A DNA stretch of 35,912 nucleotides from Pedobacter sp. (GCA_025351765.1 JANXVH010000074.1:1-35912), one strand, 5' to 3'. Positions 1-8,184 are shown, counted from the stretch's first letter. Numbers and translations are program-made. The notes: a model not told the origin generated them from the letters alone.

Positions 1-54
1 ATAATTAACATACTGTAAATCAACACATTTAATTCAAAAAAATCTGGAACTTTA

Positions 55-86
55 TTTGGAAATATCGACTATTTTTCCTACATTTG
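55..86 (+). promoter_or_regulatory. Bacteroidetes-type promoter
   Basis: TTTG at 55-58, a 20-bp spacer, then TACATTTG at 79-86 match the Bacteroidetes housekeeping promoter (-33 TTTG, -7 TAnnTTTG). Transcription would start near 93. No closer good match was seen before the gene at 493, so the promoter would give either a leader of about 400 nt or a separate small RNA. Confidence 0.6.
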
Positions 87-480
87 TACCTGTAACAAAA
101 CGAGCTTTTTATAAGCCACACCATAACAATCTGTCGGTTAAGTCCGAACGATTTGTTGACATCCGGAACGCGCTCCGCCATCGCTGATCAGCTAAAAATA
201 ATAGGCACTGCTTCCGTTTCAATATTTTAACTAGTCGACTCATCAGATTTAATCTGCCAGCTGTGATAGCAGGTAGCAGACGTTCATTGACGTATTAAAA
301 GCCGCTAGGGCTTTGAATTATGCATGGCATAAAAAAGAGCCTTGATAAAACGATTGTAAAATGCACCGACAGCCGCTATTAAGTCTTCTTTAAGTGCATT
401 CTTTAAAACATTGCAACCAAAAAAACGTTACTAAAGTAGCAAACTAATTAAAAAAACGATCTTAATCCCATTTTCTATTC
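87..480 (+). other. Long non-coding leader or candidate small RNA
   Basis: No credible ORF is visible here. The stretch follows the promoter at 55-86 and has short self-complementary segments: TCTGC 253-257 with GCAGA 276-280, AAAGCC 298-303 with GGCTTT 309-314, TTATGC 318-323 with GCATAA 327-332, and AATGCAC 360-366 with GTGCATT 394-400. None is followed by a convincing U-run, so a 3' end cannot be placed. No RNA family was recognised; the hallmarks of tmRNA, RNase P and SRP RNA are absent. Confidence 0.35.
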
Positions 481-492
481 ATGCGCAATCCT

Positions 493-1482
493 ATGAAAAA
501 AGTTATTTTATCGCTCTCGTTAATTTTCGGAATTACTTGCCTGGCGCAAGCTCAATTTGGAGGACTAGGAAAAATATTAATTGACAAAGGCAGCGAATTG
601 GCCGGCGGTAGCCTCAATAAAATTATTAAACAACCGGCAGCCATTACCACTAATTTTAAAGACGTACAACGCGACGGCAAAAAACCACCTTCTTTTCATG
701 AGGGTGAGACTGCGCAACCACTCTACCTGCTACCTAAAGCGCCTGAAGGAGGGTTCAAATTATGCGCCGGCTATTACGAGATGACCAATAAAAGTTATTG
801 TCTGCAAGCAGGCACGCGGGGCCCCAGCAATGGCGATGGTTATATGCTAGCTCCTGTTCTTGGCCCAAAACAGGATGTGGTAATCGAAATCTTAAAAAGG
901 GGCGAGAGTCATCCCAACGTGAGTCAGCATGACATTCAGGTACTGCTTTGGGCCATCATCGCCAGAACTCGCTTTGCCGATTACAATACCCAAATCAAGC
1001 TGACAGCTACTACGCTTTTAACCCCTGCTTTCTTATTAAAATTGGAAGGTGGAGCCCTTGGCATACTCCCCGCAAATTTAATGGAGAAAGCTAAAGCGCA
1101 ATTGCCACAGCCCATACAAGCGGTATTTGAAGCTGAAAACAATATTCGCAGACTTGCAGCATCGGGAAATTCTACTTATGAAGAGATAGAACGTTATGCA
1201 ATGCTGGCCGGCTTGGTACCTGTGGTAGATAATGAGTTCCCATCTGGCACCTGGTCATTACACCCGGATGGGTATTACATCAGATTTATTCCCAGTGGAT
1301 ATTCTGTTACTAAAACACAAATTTACGTGCCTCAGGAACTGGTTGACAGTAAGCCTGGTTTAGTTTATGATGCTCCAAATGGCATAGCCTGCCCAGCTAA
1401 TACTGGCGCGCAGCGCCTTATTCAAACCAATGAACCACTTAATCCCAACTATAGTTTAAAACTGAGAGCAAAGTGCTTTTAA
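493..1482 (+). CDS. Secreted protein of unknown function
   Basis: About 329 residues. The N-terminus is a clear Sec signal peptide (MKKVILSLSLIFG..., cleavage likely after AQA before QFGG), which favours the ATG at 493 over the one at 481. The mature protein starts with a Gly-rich segment. It then has a region with two cysteines (CAGYYEM and YCLQAGTRGP) and a block containing QHDIQVLLWAII. I do not recognise a characterised domain, though the Cys/QVLLWAI layout gives the impression of a conserved Bacteroidetes secreted family. No lipobox is present, so it should be periplasmic or extracellular. It stands alone, with about 135 bp to the next gene, which is on the other strand. Function cannot be assigned. 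Confidence 0.75.
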   Translation: MKKVILSLSLIFGITCLAQAQFGGLGKILIDKGSELAGGSLNKIIKQPAAITTNFKDVQRDGKKPPSFHEGETAQPLYLLPKAPEGGFKLCAGYYEMTNKSYCLQAGTRGPSNGDGYMLAPVLGPKQDVVIEILKRGESHPNVSQHDIQVLLWAIIARTRFADYNTQIKLTATTLLTPAFLLKLEGGALGILPANLMEKAKAQLPQPIQAVFEAENNIRRLAASGNSTYEEIERYAMLAGLVPVVDNEFPSGTWSLHPDGYYIRFIPSGYSVTKTQIYVPQELVDSKPGLVYDAPNGIACPANTGAQRLIQTNEPLNPNYSLKLRAKCF

Positions 1483-1555
1483 CACCTAAAACCTTTACAA
1501 ATAAAGTTTAAAAAATTAGGGTAATGGAAAACTCGAATTTTGCGCTGTAAGATTC

Positions 1556-1590
1556 AAAAAAAAGTGCCGCCTTCTTTTGGAAGGCGGCAC
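1556..1590 (-). terminator. Intrinsic terminator of the DUF3127 gene
   Basis: GTGCCGCCTT (1564-1573) pairs perfectly with AAGGCGGCAC (1581-1590). Read on the minus strand, this 10-bp GC-rich hairpin is followed directly by eight T (complement of 1556-1563), a classic rho-independent terminator. It lies about 28 bp beyond the stop codon of the minus-strand gene. On the plus strand no T-run follows. Confidence 0.85.
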
Positions 1591-1618
1591 GGCTACATTT
1601 GTTTATTTAAAAAAGACC

Positions 1619-1984
1619 TTAGAACGGCAAATCGTCGTCTTCTCCTGGAGCATTGCTCAAATCAGCAGGAGGTGCATATTGTGGAGTAGACGCAGCCGCA
1701 GCACTGGCTAATGCATTAATGCGCCATACTACAAGACTATTGAAATAAGAAGTTTTACCTGTTTTGTCTGTCCATGGGCGACCGCGAAGATTAAATGAAA
1801 CTTCAACGTCATCTCCTTGTTTTAAGCTGTCAAACAGGCTTGTTTTATCTTGTAAAGCTTCAAACCTGATGTATTCTGGATAAGTTGGGTTTTCTGCATA
1901 TTCTATGATAAGATCGCGTTTCTTGAAAGTTTCACTCACCTGTTGTAATGCACCAATTTCATGCACTCTTCCTTTAATTTCCAT
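1619..1984 (-). CDS. DUF3127 family protein, OB-fold-like with SSB-type tail
   Basis: 121 residues. The N-terminal ~90 residues fit the Bacteroidetes DUF3127 family: MEIKGRVHEIG, then KRDLIIEY, then GDDVEVSFNLRGRPW, then YFNSLVVWRI. The beta-rich pattern is that of an OB-fold like single-stranded DNA-binding proteins. A flexible Ala/Pro linker follows, and the protein ends in EDDDLPF, nearly identical to the acidic C-terminal tip of bacterial SSB (DDDIPF) that recruits DNA repair and replication partners. The role is unknown; single-stranded nucleic acid binding or an SSB-like scaffold is an inference. It is monocistronic, divergent from the methyltransferase, with its own strong terminator. 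Confidence 0.85.
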   Translation of the reverse strand: MEIKGRVHEIGALQQVSETFKKRDLIIEYAENPTYPEYIRFEALQDKTSLFDSLKQGDDVEVSFNLRGRPWTDKTGKTSYFNSLVVWRINALASAAAASTPQYAPPADLSNAPGEDDDLPF

Positions 1985-2055
1985 ATCAAATACTATTTTA
2001 TTATACTGGGAAGTTCAAATCTCTATAATTTTATTGATAACTTCGCAAAATTACT

Positions 2056-3231
2056 ATGCAAGTTTTCCACACAAAAAGTAAGGTGATTATCACCTGTAAT
2101 AAACGTCTTTCATCTTATTTAGAGGATGAAGTTTCGGCCCTAGGCTACACCATTGTTAGGAGTTTTCTTACAGGTGTGGAACTAAACATCACGCTTTCTG
2201 AGTGTATAAAACTCAACCTTAACCTGAGGTGCGGTAGTCAGATTCTTTATTGTATTAAAAGCTTTAAATCTGCTGATCCTGAAGAATTATACCGTGAACT
2301 TGTGGAAATGCCATGGGAAGACCTAATCGATTTTTCTGGTTATTTCTCGGTTACTTCTAACGTAGATAATCCAACCATAACTACTCCGCTATTTGCCAAT
2401 TTAAAAGTAAAGGATGCAATAGTTGACCGCATTAAGGATAAAAAAGGAATTAGGCCAAACTCCGGTTCTGATGCCAATAAAGCCGTAGTGCATTTGTATT
2501 GGAAAGACAATGATGCAGACATTTTTTTAGATACTTCTGGTGAAACCCTTGCCAAACACGGTTACCGCAAAATACCCGGTAAAGCACCCATGCTGGAAGC
2601 ACTCGCTACAAGTGTAGTAATGAGCACTCAGTGGGACCGCATGTCTCCTTTTGTAAACCCCATGTGTGGTTCAGGAACGTTAGCCATAGAGGCTGCTTTA
2701 TTAGCTACCAATAGAAGGCCGGGTCTGTTCCGTATGAACTATGGTTTTATGCATATTTTGGGCTACGATGAAGAGATTTTTTTTGCAGAAAGAAGAATCC
2801 TGAAGGATCAGGTAATTAAAAATATTGACCTGCAAATAATTGCCACAGATATTTCTGAGGATGCCGTTGATGTAAGTCGCAAAAATGCCAAAACAGCGGG
2901 TGTAGATACCCTGATTACTTTTGAAGTGTGCGATTTTGCCGATACCCAAGTTCCTGAGGGCGGAAAAGGCGTGGTCATGTTTAATCCCGAATATGGAGAG
3001 CGTTTAGGCGTTCATTCTAAACTGGAACTGACGTATAAGCGTATCGGCGATTTTATGAAACAGAGTTGCAAGGGCTATTCTGGTTATATTTTTACTGGAA
3101 ATCCTGACCTCGCTAAAAAAATAGGGCTTAAAGCTTCGCGTAAAATCGAATTCTATAATGGTAAGCTAGACTGCCGTATGTTGGAATATGAATTATATGA
3201 CGGCACCAGGAGAGCTGATCCGCAAGATTAA
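2056..3231 (+). CDS. THUMP-domain class I RNA methyltransferase (RlmL N-terminal-like)
   Basis: 391 residues. An N-terminal ferredoxin-like/THUMP RNA-binding region (about 1-160) precedes a Rossmann-fold SAM methyltransferase domain. The SAM-binding motif appears as NPMCGSGT at residues 201-208, and the catalytic motif IV region as NPEYGERLG from residue 310. By family this is a 23S rRNA guanine-N2 methyltransferase like the RlmL N-terminal half or RlmK/L relatives, acting on rRNA in the cytoplasm; the exact target base cannot be read from sequence. Motif IV has Glu in place of the usual second Pro of NPPY. It starts 71 bp from the divergent DUF3127 gene. Confidence 0.88.
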   Translation: MQVFHTKSKVIITCNKRLSSYLEDEVSALGYTIVRSFLTGVELNITLSECIKLNLNLRCGSQILYCIKSFKSADPEELYRELVEMPWEDLIDFSGYFSVTSNVDNPTITTPLFANLKVKDAIVDRIKDKKGIRPNSGSDANKAVVHLYWKDNDADIFLDTSGETLAKHGYRKIPGKAPMLEALATSVVMSTQWDRMSPFVNPMCGSGTLAIEAALLATNRRPGLFRMNYGFMHILGYDEEIFFAERRILKDQVIKNIDLQIIATDISEDAVDVSRKNAKTAGVDTLITFEVCDFADTQVPEGGKGVVMFNPEYGERLGVHSKLELTYKRIGDFMKQSCKGYSGYIFTGNPDLAKKIGLKASRKIEFYNGKLDCRMLEYELYDGTRRADPQD

Positions 3232-3362
3232 CTTTTAAATTACCTTCTTAAATTTATTGAACTTCTTTTTACCGACTCCCCCAAGGTTGTAGAAACCGGA
3301 CCTAAAATCCGATATTTTGAATATTTCGTTTATTACACACAAGTAGGATTAAAACAGAGGAT

Positions 3363-3659
3363 ATGGTTGATCAGCAGGCGTCGAAGACAAAAATTGTTGC
3401 AAGAAATATTAGAAAGATAAGGGCATTTAGAAACTACACGCAAGATTACCTTGCAGCAAAATTAGGGATTTCGCAGAATGCTTATAGTAAAATTGAATTA
3501 GGCTATAGTAAATTAACCCTGGAAAGAACTTTTCAGATTGCCATAATTTTAGATGTGGAAATGACGCAAATGATTAGTTTGAATCACCTGGATATTACAA
3601 AGCTTATTCCTTCTTCAGTCGAGATCAATGTATCTTCGCAGCATGAACGACATCATTAA
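3363..3659 (+). CDS. XRE-family helix-turn-helix regulator
   Basis: 98 residues. An HTH_3/Cro-CI-type domain spans about residues 10-70: ARNIRKIRAFRNYTQDYLAAKLGISQNAYSKIE, with the Q-x-x-L-A-x-x-L-G-I-S recognition pattern. There is no sensor domain; the C-terminal tail is short and ends ERHH. It is probably a DNA-binding transcription regulator. Its 3' end overlaps the HD hydrolase gene by 17 bp, so the two are probably co-transcribed and translationally coupled. The target is unknown. Confidence 0.85.
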   Translation: MVDQQASKTKIVARNIRKIRAFRNYTQDYLAAKLGISQNAYSKIELGYSKLTLERTFQIAIILDVEMTQMISLNHLDITKLIPSSVEINVSSQHERHH

Positions 3660-4302
3660 TCAAACCATACAATTTGTAAAGTCCAGGCTGGCAGACGCAG
3701 AGGCAGGGCACGATTGGTTTCACATAGACAGGGTGTATAAAAATGCTTTGAAGATCAATGCTGATGAAGCCGGCGATCCGCTAATTGTTTCTCTTGCTGC
3801 TTTGCTGCATGATATTGCTGATAGTAAATTCCATGACGGAGATGAGGAACTAGGTCCAAAAATTGCTGGCGCCTTTTTATCAACCGCAGGGTTAGAGCAA
3901 GACCGGGTATACCATATACAGGAAATCATTAGAAACATGAGTTTTAAATCTTCATTTGACAAAGTTGCCTTTGCTTCTAAAGAACTGGATATTGTACAGG
4001 ATGCCGACAGGCTGGATGCAATAGGTGCAATTGGAATAGCAAGGGCTTTTACTTATGGAGGTTATAAAAATAGGGTTTTGTATGATCCGGAAATAAAACC
4101 TGCTATAAATCAGACTAAAGAACAATATAAAAACAATACAGCACCTACCATCAATCACTTTTATGAAAAGCTGCTGTTGCTAAAAGATCTGATGAAAACA
4201 GAAAATGGTCGCGCATTGGCCTCCCGCCGCCATGACTTTATGCTCAGTTATTTAACGCATTTTTATGAAGAAGCCGGACAAGCCCCCTTCGCTGTCTCAT
4301 AG
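3643..4302 (+). CDS. HD-domain phosphohydrolase (YedJ-like)
   Basis: 219 residues from the ATG at 3643; an in-frame ATG at 3628 is less likely because it deepens the overlap with the upstream gene. HD-superfamily metal ligands are visible: His27 in HDWFHIDRV, His56-Asp57 in LLHDIAD, and an Asp near 122 in VQDADRLDAIG. HD proteins of this type are metal-dependent phosphohydrolases, often acting on nucleotides; the substrate here is unknown. The overlap with the XRE regulator suggests coupled expression. No signal peptide, so cytosolic. Confidence 0.85.
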   Translation: MNDIINQTIQFVKSRLADAEAGHDWFHIDRVYKNALKINADEAGDPLIVSLAALLHDIADSKFHDGDEELGPKIAGAFLSTAGLEQDRVYHIQEIIRNMSFKSSFDKVAFASKELDIVQDADRLDAIGAIGIARAFTYGGYKNRVLYDPEIKPAINQTKEQYKNNTAPTINHFYEKLLLLKDLMKTENGRALASRRHDFMLSYLTHFYEEAGQAPFAVS

Positions 4303-4345
4303 CCTGCAGGAATGTCTTTTTGGCTAATTAAATTAGTTTATTTAC

Positions 4346-4353
4346 TATATTTG
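4346..4353 (+). promoter_or_regulatory. -7 promoter element of the radical SAM gene
   Basis: TATATTTG matches TAnnTTTG, with a weak TTG at 4320-4322 as possible -33. Transcription would start around 4360. This supports translation from the ATG at 4375 rather than the in-frame ATG at 4312, which would lie upstream of the transcription start and encode an unlikely hydrophobic leader. Confidence 0.5.
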
Positions 4354-4374
4354 TTAGTATATAAAATTAATTTA

Positions 4375-5631
4375 ATGTCTGATCGCCTTAGAGAAAAATT
4401 AAATATTTTAGCCGATGCTGCTAAGTATGATGTATCCTGCTCCTCTAGCGGGGGAAAAAGAAAAAACGACAACAAGGGCTTGGGCGACAGTCACGCTTCA
4501 GGAATATGCCATACCTATACAGAAGATGGCCGTTGCGTATCGTTGTTAAAGATCCTGCTTACAAACCATTGCATTTTTGATTGCGCTTTTTGTGTATCCC
4601 GCAAAAGCAATGACATTGAACGGGCGGCATTTACAGTTGAGGAAGTGGTATCGTTAACCATGAACTTTTACAGGAGAAATTATATTGAAGGTTTATTTTT
4701 AAGCTCCGGTATATTTAAGAATGCAGATTTTACCATGGAGCGCCTGCTTAAAGTGGTAAAGAAATTGCGCTTGGAAGAACGCTTTAATGGCTACATACAC
4801 CTGAAGACCATACCTGGGGCAAGTGAAGAACTGCTTATGGAAGCTGGACTATATGCAGACCGTATGAGCATTAATCTGGAAATGCCTACAGAAGCCGGGC
4901 TAAAGTTGCTGGCTCCCGAAAAGAGCCATGTAGAGGTGTTTAAGCCGCTTGGCTTTGTGCAAAACCAGATTGTTAAGTTTAAAGAGGAAAAGAAGCTGAT
5001 CAAGAGTGTGCCACAATTTGTACCAGCCGGACAAAGTACCCAAATGGTAATTGGCGCAACAGCCGAGACAGACAAAGAGATTATGCAAACCGCAGCTGCG
5101 TTTTATAAAAACTATTCGCTTAAACGGGTATATTACTCAGGCTATATCCCAATCAGTAACGACAATCGATTACCCATTCTTGGAACACAACCTCCTCTAA
5201 TTAGGGAGAATAGATTGTACCAGACAGACTGGCTAATGCGCTTTTATGGTTTTCATGTAAACGAATTACTGAATGATGCCAATCCGCACTTAGACATAGA
5301 TGTAGATCCAAAGTTAAGCTGGGCATTGAGAAATCTGCACTTCTTTCCTGTCGATGTAAATGTGGCTTCCTACAAAACAATATTACGCATACCTGGAATA
5401 GGAGTTACTTCTGCACTTAAAATAGTTCAGGCTCGGAAATTTGGTAAACTGCGCATTGATCAGCTTAAAAAAATCGGCGTTGCCTATAACCGGGCTAAGT
5501 ATTTTATAAGCTGCGCAGATACTCCTTACCAGCTTAAAGATTATCAGAATACACAGATCAAATCTTTTATCCTGGCGGAGAGCCAAAGTAAATACATTAA
5601 AACGGATACTAAGCAACTGGGCCTATTCTAA
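4375..5631 (+). CDS. Putative DNA modification/repair radical SAM protein (TIGR03916-like)
   Basis: 418 residues from the ATG at 4375. A CX3CX2C iron-sulfur motif (CIFDCAFC, Cys66, Cys70, Cys73) identifies a radical SAM enzyme. Extra cysteines at about 22, 45 and 54 lie just before it. The C-terminal part has a helix-hairpin-helix DNA-binding motif (ILRIPGIGVTSALKIVQAR). This matches the family paired with TIGR03915 proteins, which in some genomes are fused to a uracil-DNA-glycosylase-like domain. A role in DNA repair or base modification is therefore inferred; the reaction is unknown. Its stop codon overlaps the start of the next gene by one base (TAATG), so the two are translationally coupled. 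Confidence 0.88.
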   Translation: MSDRLREKLNILADAAKYDVSCSSSGGKRKNDNKGLGDSHASGICHTYTEDGRCVSLLKILLTNHCIFDCAFCVSRKSNDIERAAFTVEEVVSLTMNFYRRNYIEGLFLSSGIFKNADFTMERLLKVVKKLRLEERFNGYIHLKTIPGASEELLMEAGLYADRMSINLEMPTEAGLKLLAPEKSHVEVFKPLGFVQNQIVKFKEEKKLIKSVPQFVPAGQSTQMVIGATAETDKEIMQTAAAFYKNYSLKRVYYSGYIPISNDNRLPILGTQPPLIRENRLYQTDWLMRFYGFHVNELLNDANPHLDIDVDPKLSWALRNLHFFPVDVNVASYKTILRIPGIGVTSALKIVQARKFGKLRIDQLKKIGVAYNRAKYFISCADTPYQLKDYQNTQIKSFILAESQSKYIKTDTKQLGLF

Positions 5632-6407
5632 TGCCTATAACAGAAATCTATATTGTTGATGGAAGTTTGGAAGGGCTGCTTTGTGCAGTTTTTGAATGGT
5701 TTGAAAGAAAGCCCGGTAAAGTATTGCTCCAACTGGAAAAAAAATATGAGCCAGATGCTTTTGCTCAGGCTTTGACTATTTACAATGATCCGGCGAAGGC
5801 CGATAGGGTTTGGAAAGGGCTTAATCAAAAATTGGATGGTAGCTGGATGCGCAAATTTTACTGTGCCTTCCTTTCAGAACTTCCTGAAGCATTTACCCAC
5901 CTATTTGAATTTACTTGTTACTTGTTTCTGCATGGAAAGGGTGCTGAAGCAAATTTTGGTAATGAACATGTATTGGGCATTTCACAACTTGCCAAAAAGG
6001 TGGAACGCGAAAAACACAGGATGGAAGCCTTCATAAGGTTTAAGGAATCGGCCGATGGTCTTTTTTATTGTGGCATTGATCCACACTTTAACGTTATCCC
6101 TTTAATTATGAAACACTTTAAAGATCGGTATGCGGATCAAAAATGGGTGATTTACGATCTGACCAGACATTATGGTATTTATTACGATCTTGAAAAAGTG
6201 GAAGAGATTTACTTTGATCAGGAGGCGCTGAAAAAGCTGTCCAAGCCCGTAACCGGGCAATTGCCCGAAAAAGAAAACCTCTATGCAACATTATGGTCCG
6301 ACTATTTTAAAAGCACTAACATTTTGGCAAGGAAAAACACGAAATTACATGTACAACATGTACCAAAAAGATACTGGAAATATCTCACTGAAAAACAGGG
6401 TAAATAG
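5631..6407 (+). CDS. TIGR03915/DUF4130-like putative DNA metabolism protein
   Basis: 258 residues, starting on the last base of the upstream stop codon. It opens with IYIVDGSLEGLLCAVFEWFERK and ends with a basic segment containing HVPKRYWKYLTEK, both characteristic of the family that almost always pairs with the radical SAM/HhH protein. There is no membrane segment or signal peptide. In many genomes this family carries a C-terminal uracil-DNA-glycosylase-like domain; here the protein stops before such a domain. The tight pairing suggests it forms a complex with, or processes the product of, the radical SAM protein. The biochemical function is unknown. Confidence 0.85.
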   Translation: MPITEIYIVDGSLEGLLCAVFEWFERKPGKVLLQLEKKYEPDAFAQALTIYNDPAKADRVWKGLNQKLDGSWMRKFYCAFLSELPEAFTHLFEFTCYLFLHGKGAEANFGNEHVLGISQLAKKVEREKHRMEAFIRFKESADGLFYCGIDPHFNVIPLIMKHFKDRYADQKWVIYDLTRHYGIYYDLEKVEEIYFDQEALKKLSKPVTGQLPEKENLYATLWSDYFKSTNILARKNTKLHVQHVPKRYWKYLTEKQGK

Positions 6408-6431
6408 CAATTATTCCCGTATTTTGGGCTC

Positions 6432-7457
6432 ATGAAATTAAGTGTACTTGTACTCATCACTTCCCTGGCCGTGGCACTCTCTATTGGCCTGGTTAATTTT
6501 TATTTCCAGCAAAGCTGGTACTATATGTTGATCTCCTTTGGGGTTTCATTTTTTACCTGCTTCATCGTATTTTATTACCTGCTGGAAAAATATATCTATT
6601 CTAAAATTGTATTGATCTACAAGATGATACACAACCTTAAGTTGGGTAAAGACTTAAAGGATGCACTGGGCGAATATGTAAGTGCAGACCCGATCAATGA
6701 TGTAGAGCAGGAAGTAAAAGAATGGGCAGGCGCCAAGAAACGCGAGATAGAGCTTTTGAAGAAGCAGGAGCAGTTTAGAAGAGAATTTTTATCCAATGTT
6801 TCTCACGAATTTAAGACACCATTATTTGCGATACAAGGTTATATAGATACCCTACAAGATTGCCTTACAGATGATCCTGAAACAGCAGCCAGATTTTTGA
6901 AAAAAGCGGCAAAGAATGTTGATAGACTAAGTTACCTGATTAATGATCTGGATTCTATTTCTAAACTGGAGACTGGAGAGATACCGATTAATTATCAGAA
7001 ATTCGATTTTGTAACGCTGACGAAAGAAGTAATGGAGGGGCTGGAGGACAATGCACGAACTAAGGGCATCAGGCTATTAATCAAAGAAAAATATACCCAT
7101 CCGGCTATGGTGAAAGCAGACCGTGAAAAAATCCGGCAGGTAATGATTAACCTGATACAGAATTCGTTGAAATATGGAAAGATTAATGGCTCTACCGCAA
7201 TAAAAATCTTTGAACTGCACGACCAATACCTGATAGAAGTAACCGACGATGGGATTGGGATTGACGAAAAACATTTACCAAGATTATTTGAACGTTTTTA
7301 TCGGATAGACACTCACCGCTCCCGAGAAGAAGGAGGTACGGGATTGGGACTGGCCATTGTAAAGCACATATTGGAGGCCCATCAGCAAATTATTTCTGTA
7401 AGAAGTACGCTTCAGATTGGGACAACCTTTGCTTTTACGCTGCAAAAGAGCCAATAG
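6432..7457 (+). CDS. Membrane sensor histidine kinase (PhoR-like)
   Basis: 341 residues. Two hydrophobic segments at about 4-24 and 30-51 anchor it with almost no periplasmic loop. The HisKA domain has phospho-acceptor His125 in FLSNVSHEFKTPL. The ATPase domain shows the N box (QVMINLIQNSLKYG), G1 (VTDDGIGID), F box (RLFERFYR) and G2 (GGTGLGLAIVKHI). The tiny sensor region suggests it senses through a membrane partner. The next genes are a PhoU-like DUF47 protein and a phosphate transporter, so control of phosphate uptake is a reasonable inference. No response regulator gene is adjacent. Confidence 0.87.
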   Translation: MKLSVLVLITSLAVALSIGLVNFYFQQSWYYMLISFGVSFFTCFIVFYYLLEKYIYSKIVLIYKMIHNLKLGKDLKDALGEYVSADPINDVEQEVKEWAGAKKREIELLKKQEQFRREFLSNVSHEFKTPLFAIQGYIDTLQDCLTDDPETAARFLKKAAKNVDRLSYLINDLDSISKLETGEIPINYQKFDFVTLTKEVMEGLEDNARTKGIRLLIKEKYTHPAMVKADREKIRQVMINLIQNSLKYGKINGSTAIKIFELHDQYLIEVTDDGIGIDEKHLPRLFERFYRIDTHRSREEGGTGLGLAIVKHILEAHQQIISVRSTLQIGTTFAFTLQKSQ

Positions 7458-7513
7458 CACATTAACAAAAGACAGAAAAATTAACACTTAACATTAAGTT
7501 AACATTGTACTCA

Positions 7514-7521
7514 TACTTTTG
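7514..7521 (+). promoter_or_regulatory. -7 promoter element for the phosphate genes
   Basis: TACTTTTG matches TAnnTTTG and places a start site near 7528, about 15 nt before the ATG at 7543. No clear -33 TTTG is seen. A second TATATTTG at 7530-7537 is too close to the ATG. An independent promoter for the DUF47/PiT pair, separate from the kinase gene, is plausible. Confidence 0.35.
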
Positions 7522-7542
7522 TGTGATATTATATTTGATAAG

Positions 7543-8184
7543 ATGAACAGCATTTTCAATTTCTTTACCCCTAAGGATAAAAAATTTCAACCGTTATTTG
7601 AACAGGCGGGCAGTAATGTTTTAAAGATATCAGAAGCGTTACTTTCGGCTTTAACGGCTACGGAGCTGGAGAAAAGAAAAGAACATATTAAAGAAATTGA
7701 ACGCCTGGAGCACGTAGGCGATGATATTACCCACTCTATCTTTTTAGAGTTGAGCAAAAATTTTATTACACCGTTCGATAGGGAAGACATCCATGCACTT
7801 GCGAGTGCCGTTGATGACATCGCTGATTACATCCATGCGTCTGCCACTAATATTGAATTGTATAACATCACTACTATTAATGACGCGATGGTTAAACTTG
7901 CCGAATTGCTGGTAGAAATGTGCATTGACCTTGAAAAAGCGATCAAAGAACTGAGAAGTTTTAAAAATATACGTGTAATTGCCGATGCCTGTGTACGTAT
8001 TAATAGTGGTGAAAACCAAGCTGATTATGTATGTAATCTTGCCATAGCACGCTTATTTGAGTTTGAGACCAATGCCATCGAACTGATCAAGCAGAAAGAA
8101 GTGCTTCAAACACTTGAAATGGCCACAGACAAATGTGAAGATGCAGCAAATGTGCTGGAATCTATTTTGGTAAAGAACGCTTAA
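7543..8184 (+). CDS. DUF47 family PhoU-like protein
   Basis: 213 residues from the ATG at 7543 (MNSIFNFFTPKDKKF, a typical family start); an ATG is preferred to the upstream in-frame non-ATG start at 7519. The protein is all-helical with PhoU-type repeats: ERLEHVGDDITHSIF near the N-terminus, DREDIHALASAVDDIADYIHA in the middle, and MATDKCEDAANVLESILVKNA at the end. The acidic E-x-x-x-D metal-binding pattern is present. DUF47 proteins are usually encoded beside PiT transporters and are thought to regulate phosphate uptake. Here the transporter follows after 11 bp, consistent with an operon. Confidence 0.88.
   Translation: MNSIFNFFTPKDKKFQPLFEQAGSNVLKISEALLSALTATELEKRKEHIKEIERLEHVGDDITHSIFLELSKNFITPFDREDIHALASAVDDIADYIHASATNIELYNITTINDAMVKLAELLVEMCIDLEKAIKELRSFKNIRVIADACVRINSGENQADYVCNLAIARLFEFETNAIELIKQKEVLQTLEMATDKCEDAANVLESILVKNA

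Noticed and set aside
138..156. TTAAGTCC-containing segment resembling a 16S rRNA fragment
   Set aside because: Only a short stretch matches; the flanking bases do not follow rRNA, so it is most likely chance.
4312..4374. Upstream in-frame start of the radical SAM gene
   Set aside because: It would add a hydrophobic 21-residue leader and lies upstream of the promoter element at 4346-4353.
7530..7537. TATATTTG promoter-like element before the DUF47 start
   Set aside because: It is only a few bases from the ATG; the transcript would lack a leader. The element at 7514-7521 fits better.
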